Assembly (NCBI GenBank): GCA_021234155.1
Contig: JAJEKV010000129.1
Span: 473,579 to 537,578 of the forward strand
Source: Isoetes taiwanensis
Taxonomy: Eukaryota; Streptophyta; Lycopodiopsida; Isoetales; Isoetaceae
Direction: 5' to 3'
Length of the DNA stretch: 64,000 nucleotides
Every line of letters starts with the position of its first letter. The stretch's first letter is position 1. The notes beneath the pieces are model-generated. The model had not been told where the DNA came from and did not search any database. It saw only the letters and a program-made list of their open reading frames with translations. The position numbers and the translations under genes were made by a program. Below are positions 24,003 to 35,474 of this stretch, one piece after another.

Positions 24003-25870
24003 TTATTCTAGTAGTTCTTCATATACAACATTAGTGGTTTCATGCGTGGTGTTATCTTCTACAACCAAAATGAGCACATCTCCTCTTTTTCTTATTCGTG
24101 TCATTGCAGTGTACAATTGTCCATGCGCTGTACGCAAATCTATGACTACACGATCCAACGTTAATCCTTGGCAACTATTGAATGTAGTGGAATACGCGAG
24201 CCTTAATGGCAACTGTCGTCTATGAATTGTCCAAGGTCGATTTTCCGGTTGATAGAAAAAGTCTGTATGTGATATTGGAAAACTGGTTTGGTTTGGCTGT
24301 GCCGTTGTAACCAATGATTTTGGCCATAACAAATTTATTGTGCAACGATTCGATTATTACTCTCGCATTTTTCACGAGTCCTTTGTCCATATCCAATCGT
24401 TTCATCACGTGGCATATCACCCCTTTTTTTAATCTAATTTTGTGATCTGGTATTCCTGAATGTGTAAAGTTCATTAAGAAGTCGACAGTTGCATAAGGGT
24501 GATCTTCAACGAGTTGATCCTGTTTAGTGATATGGTCATAGCTATAGTAAGATCGGCTGTCTGTTGGTACCAAGTTTAGTATATGGTCATTTATCTCATC
24601 GACATATTTGTTCAGAGGAGACAGAAATGCTCGTTTTTCACAGGCCATGGAATCTTGTAGGATGTTACTTGGAAACAAAAAGTCGATTGTTTCCTGAATG
24701 CATGTTGTTGTTTTAAATATATCTAGAGATATTCTTTTACATTTATAGTCATTTTCGATCATATCTACATAATGGACCAATTCTAAGTCAGTAGCATTTC
24801 GAATCGGCTCATAAAGTCTGAGTATTTTGAATAATTTCCATAAGCGCGACGATTTTATTGATGCATTAACAATTGCTTACTGTCCACCCCTTTTAACGGC
24901 TAGAGTTGCTACTTGAACAAGTCTCCTGTAGCAACAAAGAATTTCCCTAAATGGATCTTTGTTTCCAGAAATTTGTTGTAACAATTTTTGTTACCACTTT
25001 AAATCTGACTTTGTTAAGCCATTGGAAATTAGGTCCCAAATTATGATCTTTGCTTCCTTGATAAGTTTGCAGATCCTAAATTGGCCCATAAGATGTAGGC
25101 CTATATTATTTTTAGAACCCGAATTTGGAATAAGGAATGTGTGGTTCGGCCTCCTGGTATAATAATGCACGGCCAGTCTTTGTTGTTCACGCATGGCAAA
25201 ACCATGTTACGGGTCGGATGAATAAACAAATAGCATTAAGAACATATATCTTTCCAGTTCTCGCCTTTCCATCTATGAATGTTGGTTGTTCATATCGATT
25301 TGTTTGAAGTAGGTCTATGACATATTTGTAAATTGTACGTTGGTTATCATTCATCGATGCTTCCATTTTATTCGCATTATATATGTACGTTGAGTGATCG
25401 AGAAATTTGCTTAGTTCATTTAGTACCTCCTGGGAGTATTGGATTCTAAAATTCAGTCCAAAAGATGCTATATTTGTTCCATGTTGCGTGAGGTTATTAT
25501 TAATTATGTGCAAACATTCGTCCAATGCAATTTCTTTATCATTTGAATATCATTCTAATAGGTCCATACTCATTTGCCCTTGGTACGCATTCCACAACGC
25601 TAGAGCAGGTGCTTGATCTAAAATAAGCATTGCGAACATAAATCTGAGCTGTCCCGGTGTTAATGCGAGTTTCCATTACTATCGTTGCTTCGTTTGTCAC
25701 TGTTAATAATCCCATGGCTTCTGCAGTTTCACGATAAGTGCTAAATATATTTCCATTAACTGTTTTAGCTTCGTTCCAACTTCTTATTGGTTGGTGCATC
25801 AATATTCGTCGTAGATAAAACGCTTCTCCCACCCGAGGTAGCAATAAACGTATTCGACACACTAAGTCTT
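24003..25870 (-). pseudogene. Pif1/Helitron helicase, C-terminal half, decayed
   Basis: Read right to left: EAFYLRRILMHQP and TYRETAEAMGLL (25862-25700; the block before the helicase in Helitron proteins), then MNDNQRTIYKYVIDLL and FIDGKARTGKI (degenerate Walker A, near 25270). Next come PNHTFLIPNSG and KLIKEAKIIIWDLISN, where the DEAP box is lost, LKKGVICHVMKRLDMDKGLV near 24400, and YSTTFNSCQGLTLDRVVIDL with HGQLYTAMTRI near 24140. The order matches superfamily-1B helicases that unwind DNA during rolling-circle transposition. At least three frameshifts (one near 24310) and the lost motifs show it is inactive. Confidence 0.85.
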
Positions 25871-25921
25871 GTTTTATCCTTTTTCGTACCCCCTTGACGT
25901 CCGTAATACAATTATATGTTA

Positions 25922-26090
25922 GGAATATGTTTCGGAAACGGCATGATATGCTTTATCCCTTCAAGAAAAACAGTCAAGTTTTGAAGAGATTTGCTGTGTC
26001 AGAAAATGATGAAATTCGACCTAATGTAATCTGCAGCTTTATTATGAACCTTTTGCTTCAAAGTTTCTATTTACAAAGTAGAGCATAACT
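25922..26090. repeat. Segment R, copy 1, right part
   Basis: tttcggaaacgg ... cttcaaagtttctatttacaaagtagag resumes the match to 26563-26755 after the insertion. Together with 23288-23540 it makes a complete copy of segment R. Confidence 0.8.
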
Positions 26091-26342
26091 AGTTCAAGAA
26101 TAATTTAACTATCAATGAATTATCTCAGATATGCATTTGCATTCGAAGAAACATTAATTACATTCTATGTACATCTTATTTCGGTAGTTTCCAAGTTCTC
26201 AAATTAGATCATTATTTCAAGAACTATCATTGATCTAAAATCAGATATGTAACATAGTTTCAATCCTGATAAAGAGTGCCAAAGGCACTGGCTTTTGCTC
26301 CAAGCCCATAGCTTAACACAGTTTACATTGAAAATCATGTGT

Positions 26343-26760
26343 AAAGCTACATGATTTGTTAGTTAACTGACAATAGTAAGAGATATAAGCACCAAACTTC
26401 TTAAGAATATAAATCTATATTTCATCTTAGGTGCATCTCCATCAAATTTTAAGTCTAAGCATGTAAAAAATGGAGGATAAGTACTTGTTGCCATAAAATG
26501 ACAGCCCCTACAAAAACAGGCATAGCTCTTAGCACAAAGCTCTGTTTTTTTATTAATTATAAGTTTTGGAAATGGCACAATAAGCTCTATCTTTTCATGA
26601 AAAAAAACATTCAAGTCTTGATGAGACTTGCTATGTCAGAAAAAGATTTCTGAAATTCGACCTAAATGTGATTGCAGCTTTCTTATGAAACTTTGTTCTT
26701 CAAAGTTTCTTCTGGGATTTCCCACTCCATAACTAGAGGATTTACAAAGTAGAATAGAAT
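26343..26760. repeat. Segment R, copy 2 (empty site)
   Basis: Uninterrupted copy of the sequence split at 23541-25921. Copy 2 holds a ~40-bp stretch near 26700-26740 absent from copy 1. It serves as the pre-insertion reference. Confidence 0.8.
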
Positions 26761-27034
26761 GTAAGACACACCTGATATGTGTTCTTTGTGTGGGCTTTGT
26801 GTCGGTCATGATATGATAGAATCCGCCAGCTTCATCAAAGATGAGCAATAAGGATAAACCCGAGATTTGGAAATGTGTTTGCCATATCCGAATCTTCAGG
26901 ATTGGTAGCAACCAGGGCGGTCTTTTGGCGCCATGTCCTAAATGGATTTACATGATTGACATGAAAAAATTTAAAAGTCAAATTTATCAAACCATATATA
27001 AAGATACATCAAATTTCGATTTTTTTTAGCACGT

Positions 27035-27201
27035 TTGCACAAACGCAAGTGGACACTTTGAAGCAATTCTAGAGTGTCCACGTTGCTGCCAACTAGGACT
27101 TTTTTTCACGTGGATGCACTTTCCACGTCACAGAAAATTAAGGAAATTCCAGCGTGGATTGGCGCGTTGGGGAGAATGCTTGCCCGCGTTCCACATGCGG
27201 G
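27035..27201 (+). promoter_or_regulatory. Duplicated promoter/leader, copy 1
   Basis: gcacaaacgcaagtggacac ... gcgcgttggggagaatg recurs at 30366-30534. It contains a hairpin (gtggacact/agtgtccac, 9-bp arms) and a G-box-type cacgtgg. Both copies lead into an ATG with the same following codons, so this looks like the promoter and leader of a gene whose start was duplicated. Confidence 0.5.
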
Positions 27202-29564
27202 AATGACGACTTTTCCTCTCGATGTCGATGGTGCTGGGGTTGTGATGTATCAGAAATAGAAGAACAAAAATCAAAAAGTCGGAAAATTTGGTCGCAGCAG
27301 GTCCGGCCATGTTTATTTCCGGATTCCTGTCTTTATCTGGCCGATTTGCCTGTTGCACACCCTATTACCAGAGATGTATCGAAAATACAAGGGCATAGAT
27401 GCTTTTTCTGGTTATATTTTGGGCAGTGGCTTAAAACACTGTTTCGGATATACCTTCTGTCGAATTTGTTGCCATTAGGTCTTCCTGGGATGACACAGCT
27501 ACATAACACCTGCTCAACGCCGAGTATGGCACTATCAACTGGAGTTTTGCCTAAAAACGGCCATGCCATTGTCGCCATAGCCAGCCTTGTTGGCTGACTT
27601 GGTTATACTCTGAAGGTATAATCCATACCTGAATCCGCTTGCTAGTAGCTGTGTTATGCTAATATGCCTTGATGTTTGACAGTGTTAATACTTCTGCCAT
27701 GTTCCCTGGATAATAATGGGTTTGCCATATTTCCTGGATAAAATGAGCTGACACTTTTGGCAAGACACAGATCTAAAAGGATGTCTTGAAAATGGTCCAA
27801 TTGCTTTTTGCTGTTGAGGTCACTCAGAGATGCAGAAGTTACAGAAAGCTGCCTTGTGTCCTTTTCTCATACTAGCAGCAGATATCTGCAAGGATCTTTA
27901 AGGATCTTTAAGGTTTTTTGAGAATCATGAATGCAGAAATATGACCGAAATTTGGTGTATAAAAGCTTCAAACTTGGTAAGCTTTTGTCACATTTTATTT
28001 AATTTATATTACATGTGCTCAGCCATTGTGTTGCTTGCTAGGCTATGAAGTTCGAATACAGGTTTCTTGTGGCACACATTAGCACATCTGTTTCGACTGG
28101 ATGCCTATACCAGAGCTCTCTACATCAAGCTCTAAGTGCCGACACTACAGATTGCAGGAACATTTGCCTGGTGTACACTGGCTTTCAGTCTCGGGTAGCA
28201 ACTGTGCATTGGCTATTTTATGCGCTAGGATAAGCTCTGCTCTAAGAACGGTTCCTTGCTGCTACTTGTTCTGTGCTAAAGCACAACATCGATGACTTAT
28301 CTGAAACTCTGATTCCAGTATTTATTTATTTATTTGTCTGTTAGCAAACTTGCTTTTCAACTTCTAGAATGTTATGCACTAGGATAAGCTCTGCTCCAAG
28401 AACGGTTCCTTGCTTCACTGACAAAAATTCACTGACAAGAATGATAGTGTTCTAGAAAGATGTTTTGAAAATGGCTATTTGCTATTTGTTGTAGAGGCCA
28501 GGCAGATATGCAGGTGTTGCAAAAAGCTGCCTTTATGTCCTTTATGCCTTTATGCAGGAAGAATGCTGGCATTCTAAGAAGGGAGATGAATTTTCGGAAT
28601 GGTGCATGATATACCACTACTACAGATTAAAGGCAAACAATAAAATCAAGGAGCGACATCAATCAGGTTAGCCTAAGCTTGGTTGAAATTATACTTCAAT
28701 ATAAGTTAACAGCTTATAATTCAGGCTTTCATTCAAAATAGTATGGTTTCTAGGCTCACCGTATTATACATGAGCTTGGGTGCCGAAACTAGTGAAAAAT
28801 TATTAAGAGGTATGATGAATCGATACCCTATTGATTTGATTATATGTGCATGGACAGATCAAATTTTGTACAATGGCATTGTAATGGCATGTGGCTATTC
28901 TATGTCCAGGAAGAATTCAGGCTATTCATAAACCAGGAGATGCTTTGTCGAATATATGGGCATATTTAACTCCTATGCCAGAATTTATACAATCTGATAA
29001 AAGCCTGCATAACTATGACCAGGTACTAATGTTTGATGCGTTATAATCTCAGTTAAAAATGAAATTATACGCTTTGCTTTTTTATAAAATTGGATATGAG
29101 GAATATGGCAATATGTGGCTGATGCCCTTATCATAAAAATTGAATGCGGTTGTTGATGTTGGCTTAACTTGCCATTTATTGTTTTTCCTACCAGTGCAAA
29201 GGCCTTCTAGTGAAGGGCAACTTAAAATGCTTCAGACAGCTTTAAAAATTCTTCTGGAGCAACTTACATTGGAAGACAAAGCCGTTGGTGCCTGTTGCTA
29301 CTCAAAACGGGTTCATAGTCATTGTCATAGCCAATATTAGGCTGATCGGATATGAGGATGTCAAATCTGGATACACATATGAGGTAATGATGTTTGCTTG
29401 GCTAGTTACAGATTTAGCCATGTTTTTTAATAAGGTTGCATGTTTAGCCTGTAAACTTGTAAACTGGGTATATGTGGAACTCGTGAAGATTATATCTTGG
29501 GCGTATGTGGCTGATTTTTTCTTACATGGGTTGTTCTATCAAATGTTGCAGGTGCAATGAAACA
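27202..29564 (+). CDS. Multi-exon gene candidate, product unknown
   Basis: The first codons (ATG at 27202; TTFPLDVDGAG) match those of the gene starting at 30535. After that the sequences differ, and this frame soon stops (MYQK). Downstream, splice-bounded coding-like pieces on the same strand are 28550-28666 (SKKGDEFSEWCMIYHYYRLKAN, ending before GT), 28725-28809 (NSMVSRLTVLYMSLGAETSE, after ttcag and before GT), 28921-29022 (AIHKPGDALSNIWAYLTPMPEF, ending caggta) and about 29195-29280 (SSEGQLKMLQTALKILLEQL). A polyadenylation signal follows at 29668. I do not recognise the protein. Exon linkage and frame agreement are unproven, and a ~110-bp internal duplication (27774 and 28452) complicates the model. 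Confidence 0.35.
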
Positions 29565-29667
29565 GGCCTGCTCCTTTGTGGATATCGCAACAAGGAAATA
29601 GAGCTACTACTGAGCACCTTGCCACATTATGATTGTTATATGTAACTGTGACTTGTAATTGCATATA

Positions 29668-29673
29668 AATAAA
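29668..29673 (+). terminator. Polyadenylation signal
   Basis: AATAAA about 100 bases after the last coding-like segment, followed by a T-rich stretch, consistent with a gene 3' end. Confidence 0.4.
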
Positions 29674-29824
29674 AGAGTTTTTGTTTTATTCTCTTATATC
29701 TTTATAACTTGTAGCCTAAATACTTAAGCAGCATTACAAGTTGTATGCAAGCATACTGTAAATCGATATAAAATTCAAAATTGCAGACAAAATGCAAATT
29801 CAGACAAAATATAAATAGATGAAC

Positions 29825-30262
29825 AACCTGACGATTTTTTTGACAATTTTTTTCGGACTTTTTTTGACGTTTTTTTTTTGGCGGTTTTTTTGACGGATTT
29901 TTTGACGAATTTTTGACGTTTTTTTGATTGATGTTTTTTTCTCGACGCTTAATGAATGATTTTTATGACGCTTTATTTTTGGTCCGACGATAACCCGACA
30001 TTTTTCGACGAAAAGTTCTCGACGAGTCCTTCCTCGACGAAATCGCCGATAAAAAATCGGCGACGCTTTTATCGGACAGGATCGAACTCCTAATAACGGC
30101 CATCCGACGTGACGCTATACGACGAAAGTACCGACGAGTCCTTCGACGCTATATCGCCGATAAAATCGCCGATAATCGCCGCCGAGGGGACCAACTCCCC
30201 GACAATTTTGTAAAGGCCATCTGACGTTTTTTCTGACGCAGAACAAGCATTCTCTTGTAGTG
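29825..30262 (-). mobile_element. CACTA-type transposon terminus with CGAC subterminal repeats
   Basis: On the minus strand the segment starts CACTACAAGAGAATGC at 30262, the classic CACTA (En/Spm) terminal sequence. The following ~430 bp are packed with short gacg/cgac/cgacga motifs in both orientations, the form of CACTA subterminal repeats to which the transposase binds. No matching opposite terminus or transposase was found, so this is a terminal fragment or an element whose other end has decayed. The three bases after the end are cgg. Confidence 0.65.
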
Positions 30263-30365
30263 CGGTTGCCCATCCATTCGAAGTTGCCATCGATCCTTGC
30301 CGATGTGTCAAATTTTTATGTACATTTGTGGTTTTGCGGAGATAGCATAAGAATACAAGAACAGT

Positions 30366-30534
30366 GGCACAAACGCAAGTGGACACTTTGAAGCAATTCT
30401 AGAGTGTCCACGTTGCTGCCAACTAGGACTTTTTTCCACGTGGATGCACTTTCCATCGTTAGATTTAATCGACGGTCACAAAAAATTAAGGGAAATTCCA
30501 GCGTGTATTTGCGCGTTGGGGAGAATGTGCCGGA
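30366..30534 (+). promoter_or_regulatory. Duplicated promoter/leader, copy 2
   Basis: Matches 27035-27201, including the gtggacact hairpin and cacgtgg. It carries an extra ~20 bases (cgttagatttaatcgacgg, about 30456) absent from copy 1. Confidence 0.5.
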
Positions 30535-31191
30535 ATGGCGACTTTTCCTCTCGATGTCGATGGTGCTGGGGCCGAAGATCTTAAGCCAGTTGTTAGAGAC
30601 AAGCTCTTGCAGTAAGATGGCATTTGCTCTGGGTAATGTTCGTTTTTAGATGTTTTTAGATGTTACAGACACTTTATATCATTTGGTACATATAGCCCAA
30701 GCTTGGAATGACTCTTATTTGAAGGAGATAGATAAATTAATTGACAAACACAAAGAGGCTGCATTTGATTTGCAATCAGAAGAACAAGACCTCAGTGGAT
30801 TTCTTGCAAACTTGCAAAACAATGTGAGCAACGTTTATGCGACCATGGAAATATGATCAAGGAAGGTCTTGTTGCTTGACTATACAAAGTGAAGGTTTAC
30901 AAAGATGGAGCTAGCGAGCATGTTCAGTTTGAGACATGCGATATTGCAGTTTTCCGCAAAGGATGGTGTTCGTTTGGCCCAGCGGCTATGGTGCTCGTTT
31001 GGCCCAGCGGCCCACATTGGATCTATTATTCATTTGTTGGTGGTGAATGTTTACTGCCATTGGTTTACATTTTGCAAGAGAAGATGTGCAAGAAGGTTGG
31101 AAGGTGGTCTTTTAGAATACTTGATAATGATCTATCCTCTTTGACCACTACTTCATGGTGCCTCATAGGAGGGCCACAAGAACAAAAAGCC
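30535..31191 (+). CDS. Gene candidate with coiled-coil segment, product unknown
   Basis: Exon 1 runs from ATG at 30535 (MATFPLDVDGAGAEDLK ... VRDKLL) to 30611, before a GTAAGA donor. A later exon near 30655-30850 encodes a charged helical stretch (YLKEIDKLIDKHKEAA, QSEEQDLSGFLANLQ) likely to form a coiled coil. A third coding-like piece near 30889-30960 reads KVYKDGASEHVQFETCD. A 22-bp tandem duplication (tcgtttggcccagcggc, 30970 and 30993) interrupts what follows. The start is chosen because it is conserved with the copy at 27202 and has a good donor. Family unknown. Confidence 0.4.
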
Positions 31192-31199
31192 TAGCTCGT

Positions 31200-32570
31200 T
31201 TATTAGTCCTTCATGAAGGGATCTTTTGCAGCATATGCAATAGTAATAGTTTTGAAGAATCTTTATGTCATTCCTTCCAGGTCATTATGAGATGCAATGT
31301 CTGGCCGGTTGAGACCTCCTTTAATCTAAAAGCTAGCTTCAACAGGCATAGTACAAGGAGATGATTTCGCATGGCAAAGATGTTGCGGAAATTTTGAAGA
31401 ATGTCTTATGCATATTTACTGGCACGATATATAGTGATATTTGATGTGGTGCAACTGAATGACAAAAAACCACCCATGTTGGAAGTGTTTTTGATGCTAT
31501 CCTTGTGTCAATGGATCGTCAAAGATATAGCTCTGATTACTAATTGTTCTTTTCAGTGGAAATCGAGTTAGAGGAGACCTTGTGGAGACGATGCATGTGA
31601 CTTTTGGCTGTTTCATTCCCATGATCCCCGCCTTATATTTGTTGAACTATGATTTTGGTGCTAAATCCATTTGCATCCCATGGCATTTTTCTTTGTAAGT
31701 CCCAAGTATGGTTGTATTGTGCAAAGATAAACCGTCTTTGTTTGTGATTCTCCTTTCTCTTCTATGTTCTTGATTACCAATTTTGCTAATAAGTATGCTA
31801 GAAAAACAATTTGACTCCTCCTTCCCTTGGTATATGGTTGACATTCATGATGTGTCATAGAAACACATCAATATGAATCTGGCCATCCGGTAATGATAAA
31901 AGCAAATCCACAACTTAGCTTAGGTATAGAGGAGATTTTTTTGTAGGATGAGATCTCCCCGATCATACCGACTTGTTCTTCCCTACTGGTTTTCTTTAGA
32001 TTTTATTTCTCATTTTCCAAGACTTATGATGGCAGAATCTGTTTATTAAATATGTGTCACATGATGCCCGTTCTCAACTTTGCGAGGTTTTGTGGACGAA
32101 AGTAAAGTTTGCATATTTTACCTTGTGGTGATTCTTGATTAGGCCAAGAATTATGAGAATTTAAGTCAAATATAAACTCCATTGTTTCGAATGTGTTTGA
32201 AAATCCAATGATAAACTGGTTAGTCTTTGTGCGGGGGACTCAAGGCAATGCTAATTATTGTTTCCAAATGTAAACACCGACATTGAAAGAAGCATTATGT
32301 TGACCTACCTATATAAAGAAGCATTGTATTGCCATGAACATTATGCTTATTGGCCTTTTTTCTTGTAAAACTTAGGTTACGTGATGGACCTAGAAACCCT
32401 TTTTCTTGTAAAACTTACATTATATGATGAATCTAAAACTTAAAACAAAATAAACATCATAATTAGGGCACAACATAACATTTATATACATAGTTCTTCC
32501 ACTTGATTAGGGTCATTCTCTATCGGTTTGTGTTGCCTACCCTTTTGCCCCAAGCCTCATCCACAAGAAC
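31200..32570. other. Spacer with small tandem duplication
   Basis: No supported gene. ttttcttgtaaaactta occurs twice about 47 bp apart (32358 and 32400) as part of a short tandem duplication. Confidence 0.45.
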
Positions 32571-32574
32571 CATT

Positions 32575-32709
32575 GAATTTGATCATTCATTTAAGATCTT
32601 ATTAATTGGTGACTCTGGTGTTAGCAAAACTAGCCTTCTCTTACGATTTACAACGGATACTTTTGATGATAGGACCCACACGGATCCTACAATTTGCTAT
32701 GCAAAGTAA
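32575..32709 (+). pseudogene. Rab GTPase (RabC/Rab18-like) N-terminal fragment
   Basis: EFDHSFKILLIGDSG is followed by LLLRFTTDTFDD, the amino end of plant Rab18/RabC small GTPases, which switch vesicle traffic. The P-loop should read GDSGVGKS but reads GDSGVSKT, changing a key glycine. The switch I region (normally SPTIGVDFK) is scrambled to a T-D-P-T-I-C-Y run and the frame then stops. Only the first exon's worth is present and no second exon follows, so this is a captured or decayed fragment. Confidence 0.75.
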
Positions 32710-33843
32710 TCAAGCGTGCTTTTGACTAGTTTTTCGTAGCTAATATTTACGTGATTACGCCTCATTTGGCCAGGCCGCGTGTTTTTCCATAACCGGTGTT
32801 ATTTTCGTTTGTGAGAGGAAACTTTGCTTTCAAGCAAAGTCTGCGACGATGATGCATCAGTCTTTTGGGTCCGCTTCTGCTGGTTTTGAACCACAAACGG
32901 TTCTTGCACAAATACTTGCTTTCCCTGCGAAGAGCAGGGAACAAAGAGGTGAGATCGGGAAGAAGGCGGGCATCATGTAGATTGTTGGCTAACTAGGGTC
33001 TACTAAGGTTCGAACCATGGCGGAGATAAGAGCCATAGCCAAAGCTTATCTGAGAATGCGCTACTTCGGATCCATGCCAATCCGGGCGGTGAGGTATTGG
33101 GTCGCCGGTTTTCGTCTTGGCCTCTCTTGGCGCTTCCTTGGCTTTGTGAGACTCGGGCCTCAGGCCCATTTCTTAAGGATCGCTGGAGTGGGGCTAGTTT
33201 GGCTGTGATTGGGCGGCGACACGAGGCATATGGTATATGTGGTTTGTGATGAATTCTTGCATTTGGGCATTTGGAGAAGTCACAGTACCCTGCTTTTAAG
33301 TGGGGGTACTTTCCCTCTTCTTACCCACGAGGTGCGAGGCAAATTGATCCATGTAAGAGATCAACATTTAAGGTCTCTGCAATCAAAGCGCAAGGCAAAT
33401 GAATCCTCTGGATCAACTGGCATGATAGGGCACATGAAAGTCACCATTGTTGTTTGCATTATGAGAATAATCTTACAAAAATTTGTTTTATTGCAGGACA
33501 TTCTCTATCACGAGGCGAATGTAAATTTTGAAACAAATGGCGGCATGGCAAAGGGCAAAAGAAATTATACATGTAGGTTGTCTTTCCTGTACAAATTCTA
33601 CTCTTGTGGGTGTGGTATGTTGTATAGATCGTTCTTGGCCTTGCTTTTTGACATTTGATCTTATATGTTTTTATTTCATCGGTGTTCTATTTCTTTGTAG
33701 GGAATTCTCGATGTCTTATGCAACATACGCTCTCTTTGACAAGCGGCCCTTCTCGAGCTATACATGTGGGTCATTGTGCCATCTTATTGATTGTCATGAT
33801 GCTAAGTCATTAAATTATAATTAAGCGTCAAGTGAGGCAATAA
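32710..33843. other. Spacer with unsupported small frames
   Basis: Frames of 60-150 codons (33017-33208, 33209-33658) show no known domain. A tttctttgtag acceptor-like site near 33700 may mark an intron, but no gene model is supported. Confidence 0.4.
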
Positions 33844-34113
33844 TGAAGGGACTGATTGTTTACCTAGAGCCAATCTTTCTTGCAAAGAGCTATGAGCTAC
33901 CAATTCACTACTTAACTAAGGTAGTATAATTGTGTATAATTGCTCCAAGTAGTTTGTAAAGGAAGCTTGCTGTAGTAGTTTTAGGGCCGAACCTCCATGC
34001 AATGAGAATGACCTTATAGATTCCCCCTGAGCCTGTATTTTCTTACATTCATGATAATGAACTAAATGATGAATGAAGCAAGTAATCCTTTGCTTCCAAG
34101 TCTGATAGTCTTT
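33844..34113. repeat. 270-bp direct repeat, copy 1
   Basis: tgaagggactgattgtttacc ... gcttccaag...gtcttt is about 95% identical to 35475-35740, except that 34 bases (33917-33950) are present in the opposite orientation in the other copy. Confidence 0.9.
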
Positions 34114-34147
34114 GCTGATAGCTTTTGCTTTTACTGCAGGGTAAAAG

Positions 34148-34881
34148 GTGTATCAGATTTGCAAAAAAGTCTGCCTATATAATAGGTCGTCTCATTTGAA
34201 AGATGCATGGCATCAAGTAAAGTTGAATGCAAAGCACAAACGACATTATAAAAGAACTCCATTTGTTAGAGCAACTTGGCTCGTGAAGTTTGATGAAGGG
34301 AAAGAGATCGCGTCTGCTTCTTTGCTTAAACAAAAAGCGCACAAACACTACACTCAATAACACTAGTTGCTCATATATGGAGACTTGATTACTTCCACGA
34401 TACTTCTCCTTTGAATTCATGCACTTATGAGCCGGTTAAGGTGCCATCACAGGAGGCTGTTAGAAGATATTCATGTTCATCCATGGAAAATCTCAATGTG
34501 CCATATTCACCATCATATGAGCAGCGGGCAAACCAACGATTTTATCTTTGGAAGAAAGAGATTTATAGAGAGGGCCATGAGAGAGGCCGCTAGAAGGAAA
34601 CAAAGAAAGACTAAAGCGTGGCATCGAACCTAAGTGCAAGTCCAATGAAGATAACAATTTTGCTCAAAATCGCATTTAGAATGTCTGAGCGAGAACAAAG
34701 AAAACCAGAATCAACTTATATGGGGCAAAAACTAGCGAAATACAAAGAGACATCGGGGCGGTTTAAGACTCGAAGGGTAGAATCTTTTCAAAAGGCAAGA
34801 AAAGATGAGCGTCCCAACTTCGCATCGGGTCAGCGAGAACAAGTTTTGAAGCTAGAAGGGAATATTGGTTTGAGAAAATAA
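34148..34881 (+). CDS. Hypothetical basic protein pieces
   Basis: Three successive frames (34148-34360, 34411-34593, 34618-34881) are rich in Lys/Arg/Gln, for example HLKDAWHQVKLNAKHKRHYK and KYKETSGRFKTRRVESFQKA. They could be one basic protein broken by two frameshifts, or chance. The composition differs from the AT-rich spacer around it. No family is recognised. Confidence 0.25.
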
Positions 34882-35474
34882 AATTTGGCGATTGCCATGT
34901 AAGTGGATGGATACTCATATCTTGTTTTTGGTATATGATATATGATATCACATTAACACATGTTTTTCTTAATACTTGTGTAGATGCGTGGAGGCACATT
35001 CAAAACTCATGAGGGAATGTCATTTACGATGACTTTTTCAGGGGCTTTTACTTCATCTTTGTCCATATAACAAAAAGGGAATAAACAACATGCTTGGTCA
35101 ATCAATCATGAAATAAATTTATGTTTTCGTATTGTTATTCCTGAGACAAAGGACCAGCGGTCCTCAGCCCTGAATCGAGTGGGAAAAAAAGTGCAACAAG
35201 CGGTTTGGAAAACCAACAATGCTTGCTTTTCATTGAGTTTGGAACCAAACCAGCGGTAGCATTTCTTACGTCACGAAGTCTGTCCACCTTATGTACAATT
35301 GAACATTTTGTGGATCATTTTTAAATAATGGTAAAGGCATGCGAATAGAAATGCTTTCAACCTTGCCTAGTGTCTAAATTTAAAGCATCCAGTTATGTCG
35401 CTACTCTGTTCCTTCCCTTTTTTTAAAACAACATTAACCCAGTTATCCTTTTTAATAATCTGTTGCCTGTTCCT

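Larger units (their letters stand above)
23541..25921 (-). mobile_element. Helitron-like insertion carrying a Pif1-type helicase
   Basis: The boundaries come from comparison with the uninterrupted paralogue at 26343-26760, which reads attaattataag directly into ttttggaaatgg. Coding sequence on the minus strand is a Helitron-class helicase; the rolling-circle Rep (HUH) domain is absent, so the element is truncated or non-autonomous. A GC-only hairpin lies 8 bp inside the end that follows the helicase C-terminus, where Helitrons carry their 3' hairpin. The other end has no obvious 5'-TC consensus. Exact end bases are uncertain by a few nucleotides. Confidence 0.7.
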
